A stretch of 64,000 bases of DNA from Catalinimonas alkaloidigena (GTDB taxonomy: Bacteria > Bacteroidota > Bacteroidia > Cytophagales > Flexibacteraceae): contig NZ_FNFO01000012.1 in assembly GCF_900100765.1 (NCBI RefSeq), forward strand, positions 124,001 through 188,000, written 5' to 3'. Below, one piece after another: positions 7,601-16,912 of this stretch (position 1 is the first letter of the stretch; each line of letters opens with the position of its first letter). The position numbers and the translations under genes were made by a program. Below the pieces are notes generated by a model. The model was given only the letters and a program-made list of their open reading frames with translations, was not told where the DNA came from and searched no databases.

Positions 7601-10387
7601 TTAGCGGGGATTTCGGATGGTAAATTGATAGTGGCCGGAGGCGACGTCGAGCACGGTTTTGCCGTTTTCCGTACCGACCACCCGAACGGCCGGAACCTGA
7701 TTGAGCGGGGCGTTGCCGACTTTGATGTTTTTCACCTCGTCGGTCGGCAGGTAGACGCGCGCGCTGGTGTTGGCCGGGATTGTGATGTCCCACGTCAGGC
7801 GATTCTTGCTTTTCTGCCAATGGCTGCGGATCAGGCCCTGCACCGACTGGTACGAAGCATTCACGTAGCGCAGGTCGTCCGGGAAATAAGGGTTCATGAT
7901 GATCTTTCGGAAGGCCACCGCTTCGTCGTCCGACTTGATGCCGGCCAGGTGTTCGTAGTACCAGATCAAGAGATCGCCCAGCAGCATCACGTGGTTCTGC
8001 GAGTTCATGCTCGGCGCGGCCGTGTTCCCGTTCCAGAGCTCCCAGATGGTCGTGGCACCGTGCTCTACCATGTAGCCCCAGCTTGGGTAGGTCGTGTTCG
8101 TGGCCAGTTGGTAGGCCAGGTCGGGGCGGCCATTTTCGGTCAGGCCCCGCATCAGCCACTGGGTCCCGATCAGGCCGGAACTCAGATGACCCTGGTGCTC
8201 CACTTCAATGGTCTTCACAATCTCGTCGAATACCTGTTCGCAGTTGGCCTCCGGCACCAGCCCAAAGGCGAGCGGCAACAGGTTGGACGTCAACTGCCCT
8301 TCGTCGTAGTAGCCCCGGTCCGGATGGTAAAACTCCCGGTTGAATGCTTCTTTGATCTGCCCCCCCAGGGCCTGAAACGCGGCGGCGTCCTTTTCTTCGC
8401 CCAGCAGGTGGGCAAAGTCGGTCATCAGTTGCATGAAGTGGTAGTAATACGCCGTGGAAATCAGCGCACTGGGGTGCTTCTGGTCGGCGCTTTTGCCCCG
8501 CCCCGCTTCGATGGAAACGGGCGGCACGCACCAGTCGCCGTAGCTGTCTTTCGTCACGATGAACGCCTCGGTCATGTAGCGCTCCTGCATGTACGCCAGC
8601 CACTGTTTCATGGCGGGATAGTTCTCGGCAATGGCGGCGCGGTCGCCGTACTGCCGGTAGAGCATCTGCGCCACCAGAATCAGCGTGCCGGGCCAGGTCA
8701 TGTTGTCGCTGTAATAACGCCAGAAGGCCGGAGCCACGTCGGGCAAGGCTCCGTCGGCCCGTTGCGACAGGCGGATGTCGTCCAGCCACTTGGCGTAAAC
8801 GAGCTGGTTGTCGAACAGAAAACTTTCGCCGTAGGCCCCGATGGCGCGGTCTCCCAGCCAGGGTTGACGCTCGTTGCGTTGCGGACAGTCGACGGGCATC
8901 CCTTTGTAATTGCCCGCGATGCCCCACCACGCGTTCCGAAACAGTTGATTCAGAAGCGGATCAGAACTTTCGAACGTGCCGGTCGTCGCGATGTCGTCGT
9001 AGACGAACTGTCCCACGAAATCGTCGACCGAGGGCGTGCCGGGGTAGCCGGAAATTTCCACGTAGCGAAAGCCGTGGTAGGTAAAACTCGGCTCCCAGAC
9101 CTCTTCGCCCCCGCCCTTCAACACGTAAGTGTCGGTAGCGCGGGCGTCGCGCAGGTTCGCTACGAACAGGTCGCCGTTGTCCTGCAACGACTCGGCAAAC
9201 CGCAGGTGCACCGTGTCGCCCCGCGTCCCTTCGACGCGCATCTTCAGCCAGCCGACCATGTTTTGCCCCAGGTCGAGGACGTAGCGATTGCCTGCCAACG
9301 GACGCAGGGAGACGGGCTTCAGACTGTCCATCACCTTCATGTTCGGGTTGAGCTGTGCCTCAAAATCGCCGCGCGGCTCCTGCACGTATTCGGCAGCCAG
9401 CCAGGCCCGGTCGTCGAAGCCGGCGCGGTTCCAGCCGGGCATCTCTTTCCGGGCGTCGTAAAACTCTCCGTCGTATTCGTTGTTGTTCCGGATGGGCCCG
9501 TCGGCGGTGCCTTTCCAACTCCCATCCGTCTTGATCACTTCCGTCGAGCCGTCGGTATACGTGAGTTCGAGTTGCAAAAGCAGTTTCGGAAAGCCGAAAT
9601 TTTTGATCTTGTAAGGTTTGTAGTTCTGCCGCATCGTGAAATACCGCCCGTTGCCCAGGGTCACACCGATCGCATTGTCTCCCGAAACGACGGCTTCGGT
9701 CACGTCGAACGTATTGTACTTCACGTTTTCGGTATAATCGGTCGGCGTCGGGGCCAGCACCTGGTCGCCGATTTTTTGGCCGTTCAGGTAAAGTTCGTAC
9801 AGCCCCAGCCCCATGATATAGGCCGTGGCCGAGGCGACTTCTTTTTTCGGTTGAAATTCTTTGCGGAAGTACCGGGCGGAAAGCGACGGAATCGTCGCGA
9901 TCGAATCCCAGGGGAACGGATGGTCGAACCCAATCCACCGGCCCCGCCAGTCCTTGTAATACAGCAGTCCCATCGTCCAGTGCGCAGGCGCACTCCAGGT
10001 CGTTTCGCCCCGGTTGGTCCAGACTTTTACTTTCACATGGCACGGCATACGGCTTTCCAAAGGACGCCCTGCGTACGGCACCTGCCCGCTCTGCGCAGAA
10101 GCAACCTTCCCGGAATCCCACAGGTCGCCTTCACCGTTCGCCAGTTTTTCTGCCGAAGAGGCCACAAGGATGTGATAGGCCGTCTGGACCACGTCGCGCT
10201 CGTCGGTAGCAAGCACCCATCCGAAACGGGGCTGCCGCACGTCGAGGCCCAGGGGATTTTCTCGCGATTCGATCGTCAGGTGGGTGACCGTAACCGATTG
10301 AGCAAACGCGATGGTACTGCCCAGGCACAGGATGCCGATCAGCAGTAGCGAAGAGAAGTGCAATGGCCTCGTCAGGCGCTCCAGCAT
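7601..10387 (-). CDS. secreted alpha-L-rhamnosidase, GH78
   Basis: The 928-residue protein has a signal peptide (to about IAFAQ, 30) and the GH78 order of domains: fibronectin-like N-terminal domain (ENPLGLDVRQPRFGW), beta-sandwich domains with RYFRKEF and YLNGQKIGDQ, the (alpha/alpha)6 catalytic barrel starting near CPQRNERQPWLGD, and a C-terminal beta-domain. In the barrel the conserved acidic residues around GDWCVP and the late WELWNG motif are present. It hydrolyses terminal alpha-L-rhamnose from plant or bacterial glycans in the periplasm or at the surface. It is the first gene of the pair with the sialidase-like gene. Confidence 0.9.
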   Translation of the reverse strand: MLERLTRPLHFSSLLLIGILCLGSTIAFAQSVTVTHLTIESRENPLGLDVRQPRFGWVLATDERDVVQTAYHILVASSAEKLANGEGDLWDSGKVASAQSGQVPYAGRPLESRMPCHVKVKVWTNRGETTWSAPAHWTMGLLYYKDWRGRWIGFDHPFPWDSIATIPSLSARYFRKEFQPKKEVASATAYIMGLGLYELYLNGQKIGDQVLAPTPTDYTENVKYNTFDVTEAVVSGDNAIGVTLGNGRYFTMRQNYKPYKIKNFGFPKLLLQLELTYTDGSTEVIKTDGSWKGTADGPIRNNNEYDGEFYDARKEMPGWNRAGFDDRAWLAAEYVQEPRGDFEAQLNPNMKVMDSLKPVSLRPLAGNRYVLDLGQNMVGWLKMRVEGTRGDTVHLRFAESLQDNGDLFVANLRDARATDTYVLKGGGEEVWEPSFTYHGFRYVEISGYPGTPSVDDFVGQFVYDDIATTGTFESSDPLLNQLFRNAWWGIAGNYKGMPVDCPQRNERQPWLGDRAIGAYGESFLFDNQLVYAKWLDDIRLSQRADGALPDVAPAFWRYYSDNMTWPGTLILVAQMLYRQYGDRAAIAENYPAMKQWLAYMQERYMTEAFIVTKDSYGDWCVPPVSIEAGRGKSADQKHPSALISTAYYYHFMQLMTDFAHLLGEEKDAAAFQALGGQIKEAFNREFYHPDRGYYDEGQLTSNLLPLAFGLVPEANCEQVFDEIVKTIEVEHQGHLSSGLIGTQWLMRGLTENGRPDLAYQLATNTTYPSWGYMVEHGATTIWELWNGNTAAPSMNSQNHVMLLGDLLIWYYEHLAGIKSDDEAVAFRKIIMNPYFPDDLRYVNASYQSVQGLIRSHWQKSKNRLTWDITIPANTSARVYLPTDEVKNIKVGNAPLNQVPAVRVVGTENGKTVLDVASGHYQFTIRNPR

Positions 10388-10997
10388 AACGGAAGGAAGA
10401 TTAAAAGTGTCCGAAACGTATCTTTTGCCGGCCGCACGCTCTGTGCGACGGCTGCCAAGAAAGAGGGCGGGAATCTGCCGCTATACCCTTCTTTGTCCGA
10501 TTTCCCCGTGCTTTCCGGTTCCTTTTGTGGGCGGCGGCCATCGGCTTCGTTCCCTCTGCTGCCGGGGAAAGGCGGGCCGGTGTGTTTGCAAAGGGCGTTA
10601 CTCCGGAAATAAAATTAGACTATAAACAGACACACGTAACGCTGTAAAATGCCCTCATGATCGTAGTTCAGGTTCAGATCAGGCAAATAAACCCTACCCA
10701 AAAGGCGATTTTCTCAATTAAACAAATACATCATCATGTACTGATTTAACAAAAATAAAATTGCATTGTATCCATTTTTTCAATATCTGAAAGGGGCTTT
10801 TTAAAATAGAACTATATGCAGCGTAATTTGAACTATACTAAACATAAAACCTGCCTTCTGCGAAAATACAAGCGTAATGAAAATCGCTTTTTAACTATTT
10901 TATTTAGACGAACCTGAACTAGTTTAGCATATCTCTACGCAATCTGAGGATCGACGGAGATCTCCAAGCACATGTTAAACATTAATTTCTTCTAACG
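10388..10997. other. intergenic region between divergent genes, AT-rich half
   Basis: No gene is supported here. The right part (about 10,620-10,980) is strikingly AT-rich and presumably holds the promoter of the GRAS-domain gene, but no exact TANNTTTG box was found. On the minus strand a near-match TACGTTTC lies upstream of the rhamnosidase gene. Confidence 0.5.
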
Positions 10998-12071
10998 ATG
11001 CCACAAGTTCAGAGTTCAAGCCTACAGTACCTAGCCAGTATTAGCCAACTGATTGCTGAAGGCAAGCAAGATCTCGCCAATGAGTTACTCGATGGCTTCA
11101 CGCCCGACAATGACATCGCCCGTTTGTGCGCTCAATCGTTACGTGACCGAAACACGTTGCATACGCCGTTGTATGCCGCTACGCCCGACGAGGCCGACAA
11201 GCAAATCAACGTTTTCGATCTGGTGCTGAAGGCCGTTCCACCGGTACAAGTCCTGAGTGGCAAAGGACTGCAGGTGATGAAGGAGCTCTACTGCCAGGGC
11301 ATGGAATCGATCACGCACCTGAACATTGGCATTGGAAAAGGTTTCTTTGAAGCCAAGTTGCTGGAAGAAATGGCGCTACAGCCCGAAAAGCTGCCCAGCA
11401 AAATCAAAATTATCGGCATCGACATCGACGAAGAGTCGCTTTACGATACCGGCGTACGCCTCCAGCAGGTCATCGACCAGAAAATTCCGGCGACTACTAC
11501 GGTAGAATACATTCCGATCTGCGCTTTTGTAGAGCACATTCCGGCCGGGGTGTGGGACATGGTGCGCAACCACGGCGCCGACGTATTGGGCGTGGTTTCT
11601 GCCTTTACGCTGCACCACATCCCGACGCTGGCCCAACGTTCGGAAGTCATGAAAAAAATATCGGACTGCGATCCGCTGCTATTCGTGCTGATTGAGCCCG
11701 ACTCCGATCACTTTACCGAAAACCTGCCGGAGCGCCTGGTCAACTGCTGGCACAACTTCGGTACGATCTTTAAACTGATCGACCGGGCCGGTTTGCAGGA
11801 ACACGAAGCGCGGGCCATCAAATACACGTTCTTTGGCCGGGAGATCAAAGATATTCTGGGGAACGACGAAGCCAAGCGCTCCGAGAAGCACGAGCCCGCC
11901 CAGGCCTGGGCCCGCCGCCTGACCGAAGCCGGCTTCAACCTGCACCCGCTGGTCGAAGACCTGGAACATTCGGTCCTGACCCTTAAATACAAAGACCAAC
12001 TGAACGTGGTGACCACCGAATTCGAAGGTACGCCGATTGTGGCCCTGATGATGGCCAGCCGCCAGGTATAA
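10998..12071 (+). CDS. bacterial GRAS-domain protein (methyltransferase-like)
   Basis: This 357-residue protein matches the GRAS fold known from plant SCARECROW/DELLA regulators. Visible blocks in order are a glycine loop HLNIGIGKG (107-115, VHIID-like), IDIDEES (141-147), a FTLHHI motif (203-208) matching the GRAS LHH block, LIEPDSDH (231-238), the PFYRE/SAW-region pattern FFGREIKDIL (278-287), RSEKHEPAQAW (294-304) and TEAGF (309-313). Bacterial GRAS proteins are Rossmann-fold methyltransferase relatives thought to bind or modify small molecules. No signal peptide. It stands alone, followed by a strong terminator, so its context gives no substrate. Confidence 0.8.
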   Translation: MPQVQSSSLQYLASISQLIAEGKQDLANELLDGFTPDNDIARLCAQSLRDRNTLHTPLYAATPDEADKQINVFDLVLKAVPPVQVLSGKGLQVMKELYCQGMESITHLNIGIGKGFFEAKLLEEMALQPEKLPSKIKIIGIDIDEESLYDTGVRLQQVIDQKIPATTTVEYIPICAFVEHIPAGVWDMVRNHGADVLGVVSAFTLHHIPTLAQRSEVMKKISDCDPLLFVLIEPDSDHFTENLPERLVNCWHNFGTIFKLIDRAGLQEHEARAIKYTFFGREIKDILGNDEAKRSEKHEPAQAWARRLTEAGFNLHPLVEDLEHSVLTLKYKDQLNVVTTEFEGTPIVALMMASRQV

Positions 12072-12090
12072 CCCTTCGCGAAAAGACAGA

Positions 12091-12127
12091 AAAAGAGCCG
12101 ACCTGTTTATCACACGTCGGCTCTTTT
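12091..12127. terminator. bidirectional intrinsic terminator
   Basis: AAAAGAGCCGAC (12091-12102) and GTCGGCTCTTTT (12116-12127) form a perfect 12-base stem with a 13-base loop. It separates the GRAS gene from the convergent STAS-like gene and can serve both strands. Confidence 0.88.
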
Positions 12128-12157
12128 GTTATATCGTCCCTATGTGGAGCTCCGTTA

Positions 12158-12547
12158 CTAGATGCTGTTCAGCCACTCTTTGGCCTTGTCCAGATTATCA
12201 AAATTTTGAATTTTCAGGATTTCGTCGGCCCGGCTCTGGAAGTTTCCCACCGAAATTTTGGTAAACGCACTGGTAGGCAGTACAAACGCCATTCCCCGTA
12301 GCCCGTGTTGCACCAGCTTCGGCGTAGCGATATTGGCCACCCAGTCGGTGTCTTCTCTTTTCACTACTGCTGCTTCTTTCGTATCGCTGATCAGCTTGTC
12401 GGCCTTCCCCTTCTGAAAAACTTCGATCGACTTTTCAATGCCTTCCCGAAATTGTTGTGAGGTCGCAAAACCTTTCCAGTGCTGGATCAGCAGACCTGAC
12501 GATTCAACAAGTTCGAGGGTGAGATAGGGTTTCTGAAACAGAATCAT
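12158..12547 (-). CDS. STAS/SpoIIAA-like small protein
   Basis: The 129-residue protein has the layout of small SpoIIAA/STAS-like proteins widespread in Bacteroidota: an early tryptophan-glycine pair (HWKGFAT), a helix (FREGIEKSIEVF), the strand KLISDTKEAAVV, a DWV motif, GLRGMAFVLP, and a C-terminal AKEWL helix. The function is unknown; relatives may bind lipid or partner proteins. No signal peptide. It converges on the GRAS gene across a shared terminator, with no operon partner. Confidence 0.7.
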   Translation of the reverse strand: MILFQKPYLTLELVESSGLLIQHWKGFATSQQFREGIEKSIEVFQKGKADKLISDTKEAAVVKREDTDWVANIATPKLVQHGLRGMAFVLPTSAFTKISVGNFQSRADEILKIQNFDNLDKAKEWLNSI

Positions 12548-13081
12548 ATAGTGTAAATTTTGTAAGCAAATGACCGTGCAGGTTGTAACAGCCTGAACAT
12601 TAGCAATTTCTGAGCACTAATATAAAATGTTGCCATCATACCTAATGCATCCTTAAAAATTTGAACACAATCTTGAAGCAAGGTTACATTCCCAAAAAAA
12701 TGGCCATTTAGCCTTTTTAGGCCCTTTCGCTGCGCTTCTCAGGGTTACGTTACGTTCTCAGTGCAGCAGTGGGCCGGGCCCAAAAGTGCCGTGGATTCCA
12801 CCAAAGCCCGCTCCGGTGGTGCTGAGCGGCGTTAGCCCCCAGGTACGCGACCAGAAGCCCCCTGTTTTCGAAGCTTCTCAAAGAACGTAATATTTGGGCA
12901 GGATATTTTGAGCCAAATGTGCGAGAAAACGCCTTGATGCCTGACCGTTCGCGCGTTACGCCTTAATTTGCAACGCTTTTTCGCCAACACTTCCCCGTGG
13001 ATTTCTGCGCGCCACACCACGCATGCAACAGGGTTGACAGGGTACCCGGAGCACTCACGTTTAGACTAGGATTACCATTTT
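12548..13081. other. intergenic region with no supported gene
   Basis: The first 150 bases are AT-rich and probably hold the promoter of the STAS-like gene. The remainder is GC-rich. Short open frames here lack a family signature or start context. No inverted repeat with a T-run was seen. Confidence 0.5.
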
Positions 13082-14062
13082 ATGAGGAACGTCAAGCTGG
13101 ACGGATTTATCATCGCCTTGGTGGGTATGATTGTGCTTGCTTATCTGATCCCCACCCTGGGGGACTTCCTGCCTCTGCAAGCCATCAGCACCTACGGGGT
13201 CGCCGGTATTTTTTTCTTTTACGGCCTGAAACTCAGCCCCCGCAAGATGAAAGAGGGACTGCACAACTGGAAGCTTCATCTGCTCATCCAGGCGTCTACG
13301 TTCCTGTTGTTCCCCCTGCTGGTGCTGCTGTTTCGCCCGCTGATTTCGCACGAAGAAGGGCAATTGTTATGGCTGGCGGTATTTTTTCTGGCCGCGCTTC
13401 CCTCCACGGTTTCGTCATCGGTCGTGATGGTGTCCATTGCCGAGGGCAACATTCCGGCAGCCATTTTCAACGCCAGCATTTCCGGCCTGATCGGCATCGT
13501 GGTCACCCCGCTTTGGATGAGTCTGTTCCTGCAAGGTGCGCAGGCCGGGTTTGACTACGGCGATGTGGTAGTCAAACTTTTGGTGCAGATCCTGCTGCCC
13601 GTCTTTTTGGGATTGTTGCTCCACCGCTTTCTGGGCACCTGGGCCAGCCACTACAAAAAACAGCTCAACCTGTTCGACAAATCGATCATTCTGCTGATTG
13701 TCTACAACAGCTTCAGCGAGTCGTTCACCACGGGCGTTTTTCAAAGCATCGACCTTGTGTCGCTGGGCGTGGTAGCCTGCAGTGCGTTTGCGCTGTTCGG
13801 CGCCGTTTACGGACTCATTTATGTCTTCACCAGCCTGCTGGGATTCACGCGCGACGACAGAATTACGGCCCTCTTCTGCGGCTCTAAAAAATCGCTGGTA
13901 CACGGCACGGTGTTCTCCAACGTCCTGTTTACCCAGATGGCCAGTGCGAGTATTTTTCTGGTACCGCTGATGTTTTACCACGCGTTTCAGCTGCTGGTGG
14001 TCAGCGTCATTGCCCAGCGAATGAGCTCCGCACGAAAGCCCGCTCCTCCCTTAACGTCCTAA
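13082..14062 (+). CDS. SBF-type transporter (bile acid:sodium symporter-like)
   Basis: A 326-residue integral membrane protein with nine to ten hydrophobic segments, no signal peptide and the layout of the SBF-like family (RCH2/YfeH-type). Diagnostic pieces are GIFFFYGLKLSP after the second segment, ALPSTVSSSVVMVS in the crossover region, and CGSKKSLVHGTVFSNVLF near the end. Relatives transport organic anions or affect calcium and cell-wall homeostasis; the substrate here is unknown. The gene is monocistronic and its stop lies 36 bases from the convergent stop of the fibronectin-III gene. Confidence 0.85.
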   Translation: MRNVKLDGFIIALVGMIVLAYLIPTLGDFLPLQAISTYGVAGIFFFYGLKLSPRKMKEGLHNWKLHLLIQASTFLLFPLLVLLFRPLISHEEGQLLWLAVFFLAALPSTVSSSVVMVSIAEGNIPAAIFNASISGLIGIVVTPLWMSLFLQGAQAGFDYGDVVVKLLVQILLPVFLGLLLHRFLGTWASHYKKQLNLFDKSIILLIVYNSFSESFTTGVFQSIDLVSLGVVACSAFALFGAVYGLIYVFTSLLGFTRDDRITALFCGSKKSLVHGTVFSNVLFTQMASASIFLVPLMFYHAFQLLVVSVIAQRMSSARKPAPPLTS

Positions 14063-14098
14063 AAGCCAGTCTTTCTACAGGCAGGAACACGCTACGGG

Positions 14099-16225
14099 TC
14101 AGGGCCTCCAATGCAACGGAGCCGATTCGGCCAGGCGCGATGCACCGCCGTCGTCGTAGAGGGCTTTGAGCGCGTACGTATAGGTGCCTTGCGAGAGATT
14201 GGGATCGGTAAAGGTCAACTGATCGGCCGTGAGGGAACGGTACATCAGGAAACCGCTCCCGTTGAAAGCACGATACAACAGGTAGCGAAATCCCTCCCCT
14301 GCCGGAGGTTTCCACGACAGGCGAATGCCATTACTTTCCTGATCGGGCCGGGCAGAAAACGCTTCAACATCATTCCGCCGTCCGGAGTCATACACGCGCA
14401 CTCGGATTGGAAACGAAGGCTCGGAGCGCAGCCCGGCGTCGTCCACCGCGACCAGGTGGTATTCGTACCAGGAGCGTGCCTTCACGTGTCGGTCAGTAAA
14501 TACCGTATCTGCGTGGGTGATTTGCCGGTACTCCTGCCAGACGGTGTCGGGCGCGGCGCGGCGGTAGAGCCACTGTTCGGCCAGGTCGGCGCTGCTGCTG
14601 GGGTTCCAGTGCAGCACCACGCTGGTATCCGACACCTCGAACCGGGTGAACACCCCGGCAACTGGAGGCAGCTTGTCGGGCTTCTGCAACGCCAGCGGGA
14701 CGGAAGGCGCACTCGGGTTGCGGTTCAGGTCGTAAGCCACCACGCGGTAGTAGATCGTCTCGGTCAGGGTGCGTAACGAAATGCTGTCGGTAAAGGTGGT
14801 ATCGACCAGAAAATCTTCGGTCAGGGGCGTGAACGCATGGTCGGCGGCATTGGCGTAGTAGACCAGATAGCCCATCAGGTCGGGCTCCTGCCCTAATCTC
14901 CAACGCAGGGTGACGATGCCGGTCGTATCGACCTGGCCCGTTACTTCCTGTGGCACCTGTGGAGGAATCGAATCGATCATCACTACGTAGGCGAGGATCG
15001 AGAGCGCGGAGTTCTGAGCGGTGTCCAGGGCCGCGACCACGTAATAGTTGGTGCCCCACGCCACGGCACCGGTGTCGACAAACGCCGTCGTTGTGTTGGA
15101 CAAGATGTGCAGATGCAGCGGCTCGAAAGGGCCACTGGCCTGTTGTCCCCGGGCCACCAGGTAGCCCATCAGGTCGGGCGATGGATTCGGCATCTCCCAC
15201 GTGATCCGCACGTCGTTGCCGTTGAGGTTTTCCGCACGGACTCCGGTGGCCTGTGCGGGTGGGGTCAGGTCGCGGCCCATGACGGGGAGCGGATCGGTCG
15301 GCTGCCCTTCTTCCCCGAACGGCGTCACCCCCACAATGCGGTAGAAATACGGACGGTAGTTTTCGGGCAGCGAGTCGGTCAGCACAATGGGCGGCGGGGC
15401 CACAGTGGCCTGGTTTTGCTGGCCATGGACCGGTTGCAGAAACCCCTGTCGGTTCAGGCGGCGGTAGGTTTTCCCCCCGTCGTCCGACCGCTCGTAGAAG
15501 TAGGTGGTGAAAAAGCGTCCGGCCAGCGCCCGGTCCCACGAGAATTTCACTTCCCGGTCGCCCTGTTCCACCGTTACGGGCGGCATGCCCGGCAGCGGGT
15601 CGCGTACCGCGGTGTTGACAAACACCGCGGCCGTATCGGACGGATACACCGCAGGGTCGGCCAGGGTATGCAGCAAGTAGACGTACGACTTACCCTTCTC
15701 CACCGTGTGGTCGACCCACCGCAGCCCCATGCCCGTGGCCAGAAACGCCGACTGATCGGCCAGCGCCAGGGCAAAGCCGTGGCGGTTGTCCTGGTCGTAC
15801 TTGGCGTCCATCAGTTCCTGCCAGTTGGGTCCGTGCTTGGGGTCCTGCGGCGAAGGCGTTTTGCCGTACAGGAGTTGTGCCGCCAGCGCCGCCAGGGTGT
15901 CGTCGGGTCGCGCCCGCGCCTTCCACTCGTCGAGGGTCCAGGGCCGCAGGGGCGACGACGTAAGGGACACGGGCGTTTGCCGTTCGGCTCGCGTGGTATC
16001 CCGCATCTCCAGGCGACGCACCCCATAGCCCGCCCGGTTCGCGCCTTGCCAGAGCACAGCCTGCCGCGGTGCCCAGCGCAACACCACCGAATCGCCGTAG
16101 TTGCGGGCCACGAGGTACAACGCACGCGGCGGGGCCACCAACGCGGAATCTTGCAGGGCCGAGAGCGACTGAGTCATCCCGTTGACGCTAACCAGGCAGA
16201 AGAGAAGCCAACTCCATCGTTTCAT
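14099..16225 (-). CDS. exported multi-domain fibronectin type III protein
   Basis: A signal peptide (MKRWSWLLFCLVSVNGMTQS) leads into about six consecutive fibronectin-III-like domains. Typical pieces are DSVVLRWAP, REVKFSWDR, NDVRITWEMPNPSPDLMGY, GIVTLRWRLGQEPDLMGY, SVVLHWNPSSSADL and GIRLSWKPP. The repeated DLMGYLV motif shows internal duplication. No catalytic domain or type IX sorting domain is seen, so it is likely a periplasmic or surface scaffold. The frame opens earlier with TTG, but the ATG at 16225 starts the signal peptide. It is the last gene of the minus-strand cluster from 26.6 kb, separated from the previous gene by 117 bases. Confidence 0.8.
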   Translation of the reverse strand: MKRWSWLLFCLVSVNGMTQSLSALQDSALVAPPRALYLVARNYGDSVVLRWAPRQAVLWQGANRAGYGVRRLEMRDTTRAERQTPVSLTSSPLRPWTLDEWKARARPDDTLAALAAQLLYGKTPSPQDPKHGPNWQELMDAKYDQDNRHGFALALADQSAFLATGMGLRWVDHTVEKGKSYVYLLHTLADPAVYPSDTAAVFVNTAVRDPLPGMPPVTVEQGDREVKFSWDRALAGRFFTTYFYERSDDGGKTYRRLNRQGFLQPVHGQQNQATVAPPPIVLTDSLPENYRPYFYRIVGVTPFGEEGQPTDPLPVMGRDLTPPAQATGVRAENLNGNDVRITWEMPNPSPDLMGYLVARGQQASGPFEPLHLHILSNTTTAFVDTGAVAWGTNYYVVAALDTAQNSALSILAYVVMIDSIPPQVPQEVTGQVDTTGIVTLRWRLGQEPDLMGYLVYYANAADHAFTPLTEDFLVDTTFTDSISLRTLTETIYYRVVAYDLNRNPSAPSVPLALQKPDKLPPVAGVFTRFEVSDTSVVLHWNPSSSADLAEQWLYRRAAPDTVWQEYRQITHADTVFTDRHVKARSWYEYHLVAVDDAGLRSEPSFPIRVRVYDSGRRNDVEAFSARPDQESNGIRLSWKPPAGEGFRYLLYRAFNGSGFLMYRSLTADQLTFTDPNLSQGTYTYALKALYDDGGASRLAESAPLHWRP

Positions 16226-16342
16226 GGTGATTTTGATTGCAGATGACAAATTTCAAATTGACAAATTACTGATTGGCAGATTCTCGCCGGAAGACAGTAG
16301 AGTTTGGGTTGGATTCGATTCCAGTCTCCACCGCTGATACGC

Positions 16343-16912
16343 TTACTGAATCAGAAACTTTTTCGTCCCCCGGACGGGATACCGCCAGGCTTCCGGAGCA
16401 CGCGTGAGGCCCGGTCGCAGGTCCGGGGTGGCAAACCGAAACTCCAGGTTGCAACTCACCGTTGCCCACGCCGAGGGCGGAATAAACTCAGTCAGCTCCA
16501 GAATGTCGCAGGCCTGTTTAAACGCGTCCGAACCATTCCAGTACAGTCCGGGATTCTCGACGTAGGCGGCTGCCATGCGCGCTTTCAGGTAGCCGTAGTC
16601 GAAGGCGATTACGAACGGAACGTTATGGCTCACGTGCCACGATTTGTCCAGCGGGTACTGGTAGATGTTGACGACTTCCGGCATAAAACCGACCCCACTC
16701 ACCACGGGCAAACTGCCCAGACTCACCAGCGGTTTTCCTCCGCCCAGGCTTACGTAGGTCGGAATCTGCTTCACCGTACTGCCGGGATTGACCAGCCCCA
16801 CCGCCGCATTCGAGGGTAATTTTGTAATGAATTGCGCTCGTAGCGAAACCGGTGCGGTCAGGGCCAAGCTGCCGAAAACAAGCGCCCCGCAAAGCTTGAA
16901 GAATAGGTTCAT
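16343..16912 (-). CDS. small exported protein of the surface-protein cluster
   Basis: The 189-residue protein has a signal peptide (MNLFFKLCGALVFGSLALTA, cleaved near LRAQF). I do not recognise a family. The mature part is rich in small and aromatic residues, has two cysteines (in KQACD and VSCNLEF) and ends in KKFLIQ, a pattern compatible with a small secreted beta-protein. Its ATG overlaps the TGA of the preceding giant gene by four bases (ATGA), so the two are translationally coupled, which points to a shared complex. Confidence 0.7.
   Translation of the reverse strand: MNLFFKLCGALVFGSLALTAPVSLRAQFITKLPSNAAVGLVNPGSTVKQIPTYVSLGGGKPLVSLGSLPVVSGVGFMPEVVNIYQYPLDKSWHVSHNVPFVIAFDYGYLKARMAAAYVENPGLYWNGSDAFKQACDILELTEFIPPSAWATVSCNLEFRFATPDLRPGLTRAPEAWRYPVRGTKKFLIQ

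Noticed and set aside
7625-10348. A 907-codon plus-strand open frame opposite the GH78 gene
   Set aside because: It reads as the antisense shadow of the GH78 gene; no domain motifs or signal peptide are seen.
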